The position numbers were made by a program, and so were the translations under genes. A stretch of DNA of 64,000 nt from Robertmurraya korlensis. Its GTDB lineage: Bacteria; Bacillota; Bacilli; Bacillales; Cytobacillaceae. The stretch lies in assembly GCF_023715225.1 (NCBI RefSeq), contig NZ_JAMBNS010000007.1, positions 124,001 through 188,000 on the forward strand, in the 5' to 3' direction. Positions 8,624 to 19,332 of this stretch are shown here, one piece after another. The notes under the pieces are model-generated. The model worked only from the letters and a program-made list of their open reading frames with translations, searched no databases and was not told the origin of the DNA. Each line of letters starts with the position of its first letter. Within the stretch, counting starts at the first letter, position 1.

Positions 8624-10111
8624 ATGAGTAATCGTGTAATCGTTAATGCAGACGTGACTAAAGGGAAAATTAATAAAAATATTTATGGCCATTTTGCTGA
8701 GCATCTTGGCAGATGTATATATGAAGGAATTTGGGTAGGAGAAGATTCCTCGATTCCAAATACCAAGGGAATTCGAAACGATGTGTTAGCAGCGCTTAAG
8801 CAATTAAAGGTTCCGGTTCTTCGCTGGCCGGGTGGCTGCTTTGCTGATGAATACCACTGGAAGGATGGAATTGGTCCTAAGGAAAACCGAAAGCGTATGG
8901 TGAACACGCACTGGGGTGGAGTCGTCGAAAACAATCACTTCGGAACGCACGAATTTATGCTTCTTTGTGAATTGCTTGAGTGTGAGCCTTATATTTGTGG
9001 AAACGTCGGTAGCGGAACGGTTCAAGAAATGTCTGAGTGGGTTGAATATATGACCTTTGAAGGCGAATCCCCAATGGCGAACTGGCGTCGCGAAAATGGT
9101 CAAGAGGAGCCTTGGCCACTGAAGTATTTTGGTGTTGGCAATGAAAACTGGGGCTGCGGTGGAAATATGCGACCAGAATACTATTCGGACCTTTATCGAC
9201 TTTATCAAACGTACGTCCGTAATTATGGTCAAAACAAGATTTATAAAATTGCTGGTGGTGCCAACGTAGATGACTATAATTGGACCGAAGTATTAATGAA
9301 AAATGCTCATTGGTTAATGGATGGTCTAAGTCTACACTATTACACCATTCCTGGTGACTTTTGGCTTGGAAAAGGATCAGCCACTGATTTCCCTGAAGAT
9401 GAGTGGTTCATTACGATGAAAAAAGCACTTCACATGAACACATTGATTACGAAGCATAGCACCATAATGGATAAATACGACCCCGATAAGCGTATTGGCA
9501 TGATCATTGATGAGTGGGGTACATGGTTTGATGTTGAACCGGGAACCAATCCAGGCTTCTTATATCAGCAAAATACGATACGTGATGCATTAGTGGCTGG
9601 CTTGCACTTTAACATCTTCCATGAACATAACGACCGTGTACAAATGACGAATATTGCTCAAACCGTAAACGTATTACAAGCCATGATTTTGACAGAAGGC
9701 GAAAAGATGATTCTTACTCCAACGTATCATGTATTTGATATGTACAAAGTTCACCATGATGCTGAGCGTATTGCAGTAGACTCAACATTCGGTGAGTATG
9801 AATACAACGGTGAGAAGCTTCCACAAGTAACGGCTTCTGCATCAAAAAATGCTGAAGGAACGATTCATGTAAGCCTATGTAATATCGATCATAAAAATGA
9901 AGCTTCATTAGAACTTGAACTTCGTGGAGTAAGTTCTGAAACGTCTAAGATCGCAGGTATGATCCTTACAGCAGATACAATGAATGCTCATAATACATTT
10001 GAACAGCCTGACGTAGTAAAGCCAGTTGAATTTACTAGTTTTAAAGTTGAAAACAATAAGTTAACAATTAAACTTCCACCAATGAGTGTGGTAACTTTGA
10101 CTCTAGATTAG
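8624..10111 (+). CDS. abfA: GH51 alpha-L-arabinofuranosidase, first copy
   Basis: A 495-residue GH51 enzyme that releases terminal arabinofuranose from arabino-oligosaccharides. The acid/base Glu is in '[11 protein letters not shown]' and the nucleophile Glu in '[10 protein letters not shown]'; the N-terminal '[17 protein letters not shown]' is the family signature. It lacks a signal peptide, so acts in the cytoplasm. An upstream in-frame ATG at 8552 would place the start inside the hairpin; the ATG at 8624 behind GGGGG (8612-8616) is better. It belongs to the araA-abfA part of the operon and is divergent from the second GH51 copy at 10439, suggesting different linkage preference. Confidence 0.95.
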   Translation: MSNRVIVNADVTKGKINKNIYGHFAEHLGRCIYEGIWVGEDSSIPNTKGIRNDVLAALKQLKVPVLRWPGGCFADEYHWKDGIGPKENRKRMVNTHWGGVVENNHFGTHEFMLLCELLECEPYICGNVGSGTVQEMSEWVEYMTFEGESPMANWRRENGQEEPWPLKYFGVGNENWGCGGNMRPEYYSDLYRLYQTYVRNYGQNKIYKIAGGANVDDYNWTEVLMKNAHWLMDGLSLHYYTIPGDFWLGKGSATDFPEDEWFITMKKALHMNTLITKHSTIMDKYDPDKRIGMIIDEWGTWFDVEPGTNPGFLYQQNTIRDALVAGLHFNIFHEHNDRVQMTNIAQTVNVLQAMILTEGEKMILTPTYHVFDMYKVHHDAERIAVDSTFGEYEYNGEKLPQVTASASKNAEGTIHVSLCNIDHKNEASLELELRGVSSETSKIAGMILTADTMNAHNTFEQPDVVKPVEFTSFKVENNKLTIKLPPMSVVTLTLD

Positions 10112-10123
10112 GCGGTGCATCTC

Positions 10124-10396
10124 ATGAGCGAGAAGAGCTTATGTAAAGGCTGTGTCGAAAGCGTCATTGTTAGCGAGGAAGTCATTGAAGAACTAATTTT
10201 AGAAGCAGAAGAGCAAGCTTCACTCATCGTTTCAGAAGAGGTATACAAGGAACGACTACAAATATGTGAGGAATGCCCTTCCTTAAAATATGAATCAACT
10301 TGTGCCTATAGCGGATGTATTGTCCGCTATCGGGCGAAGTTTAAAAACAAAGGCTGTCCATATGCGGGGAAACCAAAATGGGAGAAGGTTAGCTAA
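10124..10396 (+). CDS. Small Cys-rich protein between two abfA genes
   Basis: A 90-residue soluble protein (ATG at 10124, behind GGCGGTG; GTG at 10115 is also in frame). It has two Cys clusters: N-terminal 'LCKGCVES' and C-terminal 'ICEECPSL', 'STCAYSGCIV', 'NKGCPYAGKPKW', eight cysteines in all, with an acidic Glu-rich helix between them. The pattern suggests a metal-binding (zinc or Fe-S) fold and resembles the DUF6171 group as I remember it, but I do not know its function. It sits 12 bases after abfA and 42 before the second abfA, so it is almost certainly co-transcribed with arabinose genes, an unusual setting. Confidence 0.8.
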   Translation: MSEKSLCKGCVESVIVSEEVIEELILEAEEQASLIVSEEVYKERLQICEECPSLKYESTCAYSGCIVRYRAKFKNKGCPYAGKPKWEKVS

Positions 10397-11947
<1,551 letters not shown>

Positions 11948-11953
11948 GCGGGA

Positions 11954-11986
11954 GATTCCATATCATCCTTGTGGTGATATGGAATC
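11954..11986 (+). other. Hairpin downstream of second abfA
   Basis: Arms GATTCCATATCA (11954-11965) and TGATATGGAATC (11975-11986) pair perfectly, extended inward by two more pairs. The following ATTTCTATTC is only weakly T-rich, so it may be a leaky terminator or stability element. The same ATATCA...TGATAT core recurs in the terminator at 15910-15939. Confidence 0.55.
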
Positions 11987-12016
11987 ATTTCTATTCATCG
12001 GTGTTAGGAAGGGTGG

Positions 12017-12705
12017 ATGAAAATGAAGGTCAATAAGGAACACTTTGGACAAATCAGTGGAAAAACCGTCGATATATACACGCTTATCAATGATAGCGGA
12101 ATGAGTGTAAGCTGTATTACTTTAGGATGTATTATCACAAAGATACTTACTCCCGATCGAAATGGAGAGTTTGAAAACGTCGTGATTGGTTATGATTCTA
12201 TCGATGAATATCTAGAAGACTCGTATTATCTAGGAGCGGCTATTGGTAGATTTGCTGGACGCATAGCGGGTACCTTGAATTAAACGACGAGCTGCTGCCG
12301 ATACAGGCTTCAGATGTAAAGAATACCCCGTTTGATTTTACAGCTGGACGTGTGATACGAGAAGGAGCGGAATCCCACCATCCGCAAAATAAACTGGCTG
12401 GTGAAGGGTATGACCATCCATTTTTATTAGACTCACGTCATGACGATGAGATTGTATTAAAGGACGAAGAAAGTGGTCGTAAGTTAACGATTGAAACAGA
12501 TGAAGTGGCTGTGGTTTTGTATTCTGGTACACAAATCAAAGCTGAAGGGGAGATCCGAGGTGTTCCCGCTCGAAAGTATCTAGGTCTTTGCTTAGAAACA
12601 CAAGGATTACCTGATGCGGTTCATCATCCAGAGTTTCCTAGCTGTGTGATTGAGAAGGATCAGCTGTTTACATCAAGTACGATTTATAAATTCGGAACGT
12701 TTTAA
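12017..12705 (+). pseudogene. galM: Aldose 1-epimerase (mutarotase) gene with internal deletion
   Basis: Bases 12017-12283 encode the N-terminus of a GalM-type mutarotase ('LGCIITKILTPDRNGEFENV', 'GAAIGRFAGRIAG') and stop early. In another frame, from about 12278, 'LNDELLPIQ' continues the family pattern and then jumps directly to 'TPFDFTAGRVI', after which the C-terminal half runs intact to 12705 ('HPEFPSCVIEKDQLFTSSTIYKFG'). About 100 central residues, including the segment with the first catalytic His (the usual 'LHGG' region), are missing. The product cannot be a working epimerase. An intact one would supply the anomer of L-arabinose for AraA. An ATG-led ORF 12352-12705 survives but is only a fragment. 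Confidence 0.85.
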
Positions 12706-12733
12706 ATAGGCGAGGAAAAGGAGGAGTTCCATA

Positions 12734-13957
12734 ATGGAGAATTATATAGCAGACGTTATGACTTTGAGCCAACAATGTGATTGTGGAAACCATCATAATG
12801 TGATTCCAATTGAAGCAATAAAAATAGGAAATGATGCTCTGAAGGAAGCCGCTCAATTTATTCAAAGAAAAGCGTATCAAAAAGTAGTTATTGTGGCAGA
12901 TGCACATACATACAAGGCTGGAGTCGAAAGGTTCGCTGAACACTTAAAAGAAAAGAGTATTCCTTTTTCCGTAACGATTTTAAAACCGGACGAAAATAAT
13001 GATGTCGTTGCCGATGAAACATGTCTTGTTCAGGTGTTACTTGACATTCCGGCAGAAGCAGATGTTCTCGTTGCTTTTGGGGCCGGAACGATCCATGACA
13101 TCACACGTTTTTGTGCGACAAAGATAAAAGTTCCGTTTATATCTGTACCTTCTGCACCTTCCGTTGATGGATTCACGTCATTAGGTGCTCCTCTCATCGT
13201 TCGAGGAGTAAAAACGACTTTTCAAATGAGTTCGCCTATAGCTGTTTTTGCTGATTTAACGATTCTCCAGTCTGCTCCAAGAGAAATGATTGCAGCAGGG
13301 TTTGGAGATATGATGGCGAAATATACATCTCTAGCTGACTGGAAGCTCGGTCATGTAGCAGTTGGAGAACCATATTGCCCTCTTTCGGCACAAATCACTA
13401 GAGATGCTTTAGAGAATTGTGTGGAACATGCGGAGGAAATTGAAGCGGGAGATCAGTTAGGGGTTCGGATTTTAATTGAGGCGCTTATCAAGTCTGGATT
13501 AGCCATGCTTTTATTTGGGCAATCTCACCCAGCTTCAGGTGGAGAGCATCATCTTTCTCACTATTGGGAAATGGAGTTTTTAAAGCTTGGCCGCCCTGCC
13601 GTTCTTCATGGAGCAAAGGTATCTGTTGCTACTTTACTCTTAACTGATATTTATAAACGCGAGTTTCTAAAGCTTATTACAGAAGAAAAGAATAGGGAGA
13701 ATGTAGAAGATTCAGTCATAGTTAAAAATATCAAGGAGCATCTTTCAGTGATCCAATCCATCTATGAAGAAATTCCTTCGCCCGAAAGGCTTCAAGAGAT
13801 ACTAGAAAAATTAAATGGTGCAGTGACTCCGGCAGAGCTGGGAATCGGTGAAGAGTTAGTCAATAGAAGCTTACAAGAAGCACATCATCTTCGTAAGCGC
13901 TTCACGGCATTGAAATTTCTGAATGAAGTGGCTAAAGTGAGTCCTCAATATGTTTAA
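12734..13957 (+). CDS. araM: sn-glycerol-1-phosphate dehydrogenase AraM
   Basis: A 407-residue iron-alcohol-dehydrogenase-like protein. The NAD-binding loop 'FGAGTIHDITRF', the substrate loop 'PSAPSVDGFTS' and the metal-binding 'ASGGEHHLSHYWEME' are in the order known for AraM/EgsA enzymes, which reduce dihydroxyacetone phosphate to glycerol 1-phosphate. In B. subtilis araM also lies in the arabinose operon, although its product feeds an archaeal-type ether lipid. Start ATG behind AAGGAGGAG. Length is close to the 394 residues of B. subtilis AraM, with a short extra C-terminal part. It is 28 bases after the broken galM and 9-18 bases before the GH43 pair. Confidence 0.93.
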   Translation: MENYIADVMTLSQQCDCGNHHNVIPIEAIKIGNDALKEAAQFIQRKAYQKVVIVADAHTYKAGVERFAEHLKEKSIPFSVTILKPDENNDVVADETCLVQVLLDIPAEADVLVAFGAGTIHDITRFCATKIKVPFISVPSAPSVDGFTSLGAPLIVRGVKTTFQMSSPIAVFADLTILQSAPREMIAAGFGDMMAKYTSLADWKLGHVAVGEPYCPLSAQITRDALENCVEHAEEIEAGDQLGVRILIEALIKSGLAMLLFGQSHPASGGEHHLSHYWEMEFLKLGRPAVLHGAKVSVATLLLTDIYKREFLKLITEEKNRENVEDSVIVKNIKEHLSVIQSIYEEIPSPERLQEILEKLNGAVTPAELGIGEELVNRSLQEAHHLRKRFTALKFLNEVAKVSPQYV

Positions 13958-13975
13958 TAAGGAAAGGTGAAGACG

Positions 13976-14926
13976 ATGCAAAAGGGAGAAACATTAAACA
14001 ATCCAATTTTATTGCAAAGAGCAGACCCATGGGTGTATAAGCACACAGACGGCTATTATTATTTCACTGCTTCTGTTCCTGAATTTGATTTAATTGAGTT
14101 AAGAAGGGCAGAAACGATTCAAGGACTAGGCGAAGCGGAACCGGTTGTTGCTTGGCGAAAATACGGATCAGGACCAATGAGTGCAAATATTTGGGCACCG
14201 GAGCTTCATTACATTGATGGGAAATGGTATATCTACTTTGCAGCCGCACGAGCAGATGACATTTTTGACCACCGCATGTATGTCCTTGAAAATGATACAG
14301 CTAATCCTTTAGAGGGTGAATGGGTAGAAAAAGGTCAAGTGAAAACAGATTGGGAATCCTTTTCTCTAGATGCAACCACCTTCGAACATAAAGGGGAGAG
14401 ATACTATGTATGGGCACAACGCGATCCAAACATTGTAGGGAACTCTAACCTATATATCGCTAAAATGGTAAGCCCTTGGGAAATTGAAGGTCCTCAAGTG
14501 ATGATTACAAGACCAGAATATGACTGGGAAACGATTGGATTTTTAGTGAATGAGGGAGCGGCTGTATTAAAGAGAAACGGTAAGATTTTTATGACTTACT
14601 CTGCGAGCAAAACTGATTTCAATTATTGCATGGGGCTTTTAACGGCAGATGAGAATAGCGACTTGTTGGATCCTACGTCTTGGAAAAAAGCTGATCAGCC
14701 CGTTTTCCAAACCTGTGAACAAAATGGCCAGTATGGACCAGGTCATAATAGCTTTACCGTTTCCGAAGACGGCGCACAGGATATTCTAATTTACCATGCT
14801 CGTAACTACAAAGAAATTGATGGAGATCCACTGTGGGATCATAATCGTCGTACTCGTGCACAGGTGTTTTCGTGGAATGAAGATGGTACACCGAATTTTG
14901 GCGTACCTGTAAGGGATGCAAAATAG
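13976..14926 (+). CDS. GH43 exo-arabinofuranosidase-type enzyme, copy 1
   Basis: A 316-residue single-domain GH43 propeller without signal peptide. Base Asp in 'QRADPWVYKH' (about residue 16), modulating Asp in 'SFSLDATTFEH', acid Glu in 'LVNEGAAVLKRNG'. The sequence resembles the GH43_26-type exo-alpha-1,5-L-arabinofuranosidases, a subfamily call made from memory. ATG 13976 is preferred to the in-frame GTG 13967 because GGAAAGGTG then forms the binding site. It is about 70% identical by eye to the next gene and only 9 bases away from it, a tandem duplication. Confidence 0.9.
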   Translation: MQKGETLNNPILLQRADPWVYKHTDGYYYFTASVPEFDLIELRRAETIQGLGEAEPVVAWRKYGSGPMSANIWAPELHYIDGKWYIYFAAARADDIFDHRMYVLENDTANPLEGEWVEKGQVKTDWESFSLDATTFEHKGERYYVWAQRDPNIVGNSNLYIAKMVSPWEIEGPQVMITRPEYDWETIGFLVNEGAAVLKRNGKIFMTYSASKTDFNYCMGLLTADENSDLLDPTSWKKADQPVFQTCEQNGQYGPGHNSFTVSEDGAQDILIYHARNYKEIDGDPLWDHNRRTRAQVFSWNEDGTPNFGVPVRDAK

Positions 14927-14935
14927 GAGGAGTCC

Positions 14936-15886
14936 ATGATGGTGAAAACAGAAGATAAAAATCTAATTTTAGAACAAAGAGCTGATCCTTGGGTCTACAA
15001 GCATAGTGATGGATATTATTATTTTACGGCATCAGTCCCTGAATACGATCACATTGAGGTTCGACGATCGAAAACATTACACGGACTTGCAGAGGCAGAG
15101 CCAGTTGTCGCATGGACAAAACATGAGACTGGGCCAATGAGTTCATTAATATGGGCACCGGAGCTTCATTTTATTAACGGAAGCTGGTATATCTACTTTG
15201 CAGCTGCTAAATCAAAAGAAATCATCAACGGATTATTTGATCACCGTATGTTTGTGATTGAAAATAAATCTGCTAATCCATTAGAAGGTACGTGGGAGGA
15301 AAAGGGACAAATCAAAACCGATTGGGAATCATTTTCATTAGATGCGACATCCTTTGAGCATAATGGACAGCAATACTTGGTTTGGGCACAGAAGGATCCT
15401 CATATAAGAGGAAATTCGAATCTGTATATTGCTCCTTTAGAAAATCCTTGGACAATCAAAAGTCCTCAGGTGATGATTACCAAACCAGAGTTTGACTGGG
15501 AAACGATTGGTTTTTGGGTAAACGAAGGTGCGGCTGTAATTAAAAGAAATGGTCGAGTGTTCATTTCATATTCTGGAAGTGCTACCGATGAAAACTACTG
15601 CATGGGATTGATTTCAGCCGATGAAACTAGTGATCTATTAGATCCAAGCTCTTGGACGAAATCGGATAAGCCTGTATTTCAAACGAACCGTGAAGCGGGG
15701 CAATACGGTCCAGGTCATAATAGCTTTACTGTTTCAGAAGATGGAATGGAGGATATCCTTGTTTATCATGCACGAACCTATACAGAGATCGTTGGAGATC
15801 CATTGTACGATCCGAATCGACATACACGTGCCCAAGTGTTTACGTGGAAGGAAGATGGAACACCTTACTTTGGAAAACCTGAGTAA
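14936..15886 (+). CDS. GH43 exo-arabinofuranosidase-type enzyme, copy 2
   Basis: A 316-residue tandem paralogue of the preceding gene, with the same catalytic acids: 'QRADPWVYKH', 'SFSLDATSFEH', 'WVNEGAAVIKRNG'. Compared with copy 1 it carries a five-residue insertion (KEIING region, about residue 96) in a loop that could alter the substrate cleft, and different Trp/Leu use next to the acid Glu (GFWVNEG against GFLVNEG). Start ATG behind TAGGAGGAG. It is the last enzyme gene of the arabinose operon; a terminator follows at 15910. Confidence 0.9.
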   Translation: MMVKTEDKNLILEQRADPWVYKHSDGYYYFTASVPEYDHIEVRRSKTLHGLAEAEPVVAWTKHETGPMSSLIWAPELHFINGSWYIYFAAAKSKEIINGLFDHRMFVIENKSANPLEGTWEEKGQIKTDWESFSLDATSFEHNGQQYLVWAQKDPHIRGNSNLYIAPLENPWTIKSPQVMITKPEFDWETIGFWVNEGAAVIKRNGRVFISYSGSATDENYCMGLISADETSDLLDPSSWTKSDKPVFQTNREAGQYGPGHNSFTVSEDGMEDILVYHARTYTEIVGDPLYDPNRHTRAQVFTWKEDGTPYFGKPE

Positions 15887-15909
15887 TGTTTATATGGCTA
15901 TAGAAAGAA

Positions 15910-15939
15910 ATTCATATCATAGGTTGATATGGATTTTTT
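15910..15939 (+). terminator. Rho-independent terminator of the arabinose operon
   Basis: ATTCATATCA (15910-15919) pairs with TGATATGGAT (15925-15934) with one G-T pair, loop TAGGT, followed by TTTTT. Confidence 0.75.
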
Positions 15940-15981
15940 CTATTGCTTTTACCTCAATTTAAAACAGAAGAAGGGTTAACT

Positions 15982-17355
15982 ATGGGAAAATCACTATCAT
16001 CTAATGAACCACATAAGCTCACCTTAAGAGCCATTACTTGGCCGATTTTTATTGAATTATTTTTACAGACGATTATGGGAAGTACAGACACCATCATGCT
16101 CGCTCATATTTCAGATGAAGCGGTGGCAGCAGTAGGTGTCGCGAATCAATTGGTTTTCTTTGCTATTTTAATTTTTGCCTTTACTTCAACAGGGACAGCG
16201 GTTCTGATTTCCCAGTACTTAGGGGCAGGTATGAGATTAGAGGCAAAGGAGACCGCGGGTATTTCTATTACGATTAATTTATTGATTGGTCTTGTGGTAA
16301 GTGCACTAATGTTTCTTTACCAAGGGCCATTGCTTGACCTCTTTAAGCTCGAAGAACATTTATCGTCTATTGGCCATTCTTACCTTTCGATTGTAGGTGC
16401 AACTTTGTTCTTACAAGCCTTGCTTGGGACCGTGTCGTCCATTTTACGAGCTTATGGGTTTACGAGAGATGCAATGTTTGTATCTCTTATAATGAACATC
16501 ATTCATTTAATAGGAAATGCACTAGTTATTTACGGTTTGTTTGGCATGCCAGTATTTGGGGTCGAGGGAGTGGCGATCTCAACGGCTGTAAGTAGGGCAA
16601 TTGCGCTAGGTATTGCTCTTTATTTGATGTATAAAAGACTTCCAATTAAAGTCGAGCTTCAGGATTATACGCATTTCGACGCATCTAAGGTCAAAAAGAT
16701 CTTGCGAATTGGTGTACCCGCTGCCAGTGAGCAGCTTTGCTATAACACCAGTCAAATGGCCATTACCGCCATTACTGCCTTAATGGGTGCTGCGGCTTTA
16801 ACGACTCGAGTCTATACTTGGAACATTATGACGTTCATCTTATTGTTCGGACTCGCTATGGGGCAAGGAACGCAAATTCTAATCGGTTACCGTGTGGGTG
16901 CCGGTGACTTTGACGGAGCGTATCGTCAACTTCTTAAAAGTTTAAAATATAGCTTTATTATCACGATCCTGATTGCGGTCTTTGTAGCAGTATTTCGAAT
17001 TCCGTTAATGACCATCTTTACAGATAACAAGGAGATTATTCATATGGGGGGTCAACTGTTGCTGCTCTGTTTAATCCTTGAACCGGGAAGAACGTTTAAT
17101 CTATTAGTGGTCAATGCACTTCGGGCTACTGGTGATGCGACTTTCTCCGTAAAAATGGGAGTTCTGTCCATGTGGGTAATTGGGGTACCTGTTGCATATG
17201 TCCTTGGCATCCACTACGGATTAGGGCTTTATGGAGTCTGGATCGCCTTTATTGTTGACGAGTGGCTAAGAGGAATTGTGATGTATTTTAGATGGAGAAG
17301 CAGAGTGTGGGAGAAGAAGGTGCTTGTTGTGAAGGAGGAAGTCGCTAGTTTATAA
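15982..17355 (+). CDS. MATE family efflux transporter
   Basis: A 457-residue protein with about twelve hydrophobic segments and the internal two-fold repeat of MATE exporters ('WPIFIELFLQTIMGSTDTIM' near residue 20; 'RIGVPAASEQLCYNTSQ' in the second half). It belongs to the NorM/DinF-like group and would export cationic drugs or metabolites using ion gradients. The ATG at 15982 behind AAGAAGGG is chosen over an in-frame ATG at 15943, which lies within the terminator tail. It stands between two terminators, so it is transcribed separately from the arabinose genes and a role in sugar use is not implied. Confidence 0.92.
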   Translation: MGKSLSSNEPHKLTLRAITWPIFIELFLQTIMGSTDTIMLAHISDEAVAAVGVANQLVFFAILIFAFTSTGTAVLISQYLGAGMRLEAKETAGISITINLLIGLVVSALMFLYQGPLLDLFKLEEHLSSIGHSYLSIVGATLFLQALLGTVSSILRAYGFTRDAMFVSLIMNIIHLIGNALVIYGLFGMPVFGVEGVAISTAVSRAIALGIALYLMYKRLPIKVELQDYTHFDASKVKKILRIGVPAASEQLCYNTSQMAITAITALMGAAALTTRVYTWNIMTFILLFGLAMGQGTQILIGYRVGAGDFDGAYRQLLKSLKYSFIITILIAVFVAVFRIPLMTIFTDNKEIIHMGGQLLLLCLILEPGRTFNLLVVNALRATGDATFSVKMGVLSMWVIGVPVAYVLGIHYGLGLYGVWIAFIVDEWLRGIVMYFRWRSRVWEKKVLVVKEEVASL

Positions 17356-17363
17356 GTAGCATG

Positions 17364-17392
17364 GAACTCAGGAATTCCTGGGTTCTTTTTTA
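17364..17392 (+). terminator. Terminator after MATE gene
   Basis: GAACTCAGG (17364-17372), loop AATT, CCTGGGTTC (17377-17385), then seven Ts. Confidence 0.85.
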
Positions 17393-17447
17393 TAGATTCA
17401 TGAATAGCATATAGGCAGATAAAGCATTAGTTAATGGAGGAGTGTTT

Positions 17448-19265
17448 ATGCAACTTTTTTACACGGTCCGCCCTGGAGATACACTTTTTCAAATTGCCAG
17501 TCGTTGGAAGCTATCCTTTCAGTCTCTTGCTGCTGCAAATAATATACAGCCACCCTATACGATTTATGTTGGTCAGCAACTGTCAGTGCCACCGGGAGTG
17601 GATCGAGTACGGGTAAAATCAGGTGATACCGTTTTCAACATAGCTCAATCGTTTGGTGTGCCACAATCGGTGATTATACAAGCCAATCAGCTTCAGCCAC
17701 CCTATACGATACAGGTGGGGCAATTGCTAAAGGTACCTCCAGGGAATTCCTTCTATATCGTTCAGCCTGGTGATACATTATTTCAAATAGCAATCAGATA
17801 CAACGTCACGACAAGGGGACAAAGTAACTATGAGCTGATTCGACAGGTCAACCAGCTTCCAAATTACAATCTTTCACCAGGAATGCGATTAAGAATTCCG
17901 TATGCTCCACCAGGGGATCTTGGTATGATTGCGTATACTTCCAATCGTGGGGGAAGCTACGATCTATGGGTTTATCATCTTAGAAACGGACAAAATATTC
18001 AGCTCACTAATGGATTAGGAGAATTATATACAACTCCATTTTGGTCACCCGATAGTACAAAGATTGCTTTTGTAGGAAGAAATGGTGTCTTGTTCATCCT
18101 CGATGTGAGGGATGGGAGCACCTCTCAGATTGACCAATTCACTCAAGCAGAAGGGATCTTTTTAGATTGGTCCCCAGACAGCCAAAGGCTTGCTTATGTA
18201 AAAGATAATCAAATTAACTTATATCGAGTCTCTAGCCATCAGGCTCAACAAATAGAAGCAGTAAATGCGACGGATGTTCAGTGGTTTCCAAATGGGCGTG
18301 AACTCCTTTATCAAGCTCCTGATGAATTGGGGGTTAGTCAGCTTTATCGTATTGCTACGGATGGTACGGATAAACAGCAAATTACTGAAAATACGGGTGG
18401 AAGATTGAACAATGTTCGCTTATCTCCGAATGGTTTATATGTCTTATATACAAGTCCAGGTGTGAGTATTTCTATTATCTATACGATTGAACTTACAAGT
18501 GGACAAATTTTTGAGGTGAAGGGAGGCCCGCTTGCGAAGAATTATTATCCAATATGGTCCCAAGATTCCTTGACGATTGCTTATAGTGCGACAGCCTTTG
18601 AAGATGTAGGCTATTTCTCAATGATTCGAACCACAGGCAGAAAAGGGGAGAATGACCGGACGGTAGCCATATCGTCTTGCTACGCAACTCCTATTACTTG
18701 GTCATCAGAATCACCAAAATTAGCTTATCTTTCGGGTTGTAATGGAGAAGGAATAGGGAGAGAAATGTGGGTGCTAGATTTACGCCATCCCGTTCCCATA
18801 AAAATTGTGGAGGGAGGACAAATCACCTCATTACAATGGTCACCAGTTCCCATTTCATCTTTGAAAAAGACATTTACAAGTGATTCCTTTAACATTCAAT
18901 TTCAGTATCCGGCACACTGGAAGCAGCAGAGTGATGAAAGATATGAAGGCCCTGATGGATTTTTTCAAGTAGCTGCCATATCTTCCGATGAACCCATACA
19001 CGCTGTTTGCCAAAATGAAGCCTTCCACCAATTACTTCCATACGGTACCAAACCACTTATCCTACAAACAAACATACAAGCTCAAGACGCCTGTTATATA
19101 TTTCCGTCAGAAGATCAACCGTCTGAAATGAGAGGGCAAGCAGCACTAATTGTCCGATACCCAGAACCGATTCAAATTGGAGACACCTTCTATAATTATT
19201 TCATTCTATGGGCAGACCAAAACCATCTATATGAAATTAGCTCAACACTTACTTTTTTACGATAG
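17448..19265 (+). CDS. LysM x3 - beta-propeller - C-terminal PsbP-like domain protein
   Basis: A 605-residue protein (ATG behind GGAGGAG; GTG 17442 is in frame but too close). Residues about 4-48, 55-98 and 103-155 are three LysM peptidoglycan-binding repeats ('YTVRPGDTLFQIASRW', 'RVKSGDTVFNIAQSF', 'YIVQPGDTLFQIAIRY'). Residues about 165-470 hold seven TolB/WD-like repeats with 'WSPDS.KIAF' cores. The last about 130 residues ('FNIQFQYPAHWKQQ' onward) resemble PsbP/DUF1795-like folds. No signal peptide is visible; such LysM proteins in bacilli are often spore-coat or cortex located. The neighbours (YjcZ, Tgl, L,D-transpeptidase) support a spore role. The combination is unusual; function unknown. 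Confidence 0.85.
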   Translation: MQLFYTVRPGDTLFQIASRWKLSFQSLAAANNIQPPYTIYVGQQLSVPPGVDRVRVKSGDTVFNIAQSFGVPQSVIIQANQLQPPYTIQVGQLLKVPPGNSFYIVQPGDTLFQIAIRYNVTTRGQSNYELIRQVNQLPNYNLSPGMRLRIPYAPPGDLGMIAYTSNRGGSYDLWVYHLRNGQNIQLTNGLGELYTTPFWSPDSTKIAFVGRNGVLFILDVRDGSTSQIDQFTQAEGIFLDWSPDSQRLAYVKDNQINLYRVSSHQAQQIEAVNATDVQWFPNGRELLYQAPDELGVSQLYRIATDGTDKQQITENTGGRLNNVRLSPNGLYVLYTSPGVSISIIYTIELTSGQIFEVKGGPLAKNYYPIWSQDSLTIAYSATAFEDVGYFSMIRTTGRKGENDRTVAISSCYATPITWSSESPKLAYLSGCNGEGIGREMWVLDLRHPVPIKIVEGGQITSLQWSPVPISSLKKTFTSDSFNIQFQYPAHWKQQSDERYEGPDGFFQVAAISSDEPIHAVCQNEAFHQLLPYGTKPLILQTNIQAQDACYIFPSEDQPSEMRGQAALIVRYPEPIQIGDTFYNYFILWADQNHLYEISSTLTFLR

Positions 19266-19293
19266 TGATAGACAAAACTAGAAAGATTAACGA

Positions 19294-19328
19294 AAAAAAT
19301 CCTCATCTACACTTGATGAGGATTTTTT
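19294..19328 (+). terminator. Terminator after LysM-propeller gene
   Basis: AAAAAATCCTCATC (19294-19307) and GATGAGGATTTTTT (19315-19328) pair over 14 positions; bidirectional by sequence. Confidence 0.88.
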
Positions 19329-19332
19329 GATT

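Noticed and set aside
8804-9232. 142-residue minus-strand frame within abfA.
   Set aside because: Opposite-strand shadow of a conserved GH51 gene; no binding site or family resemblance.
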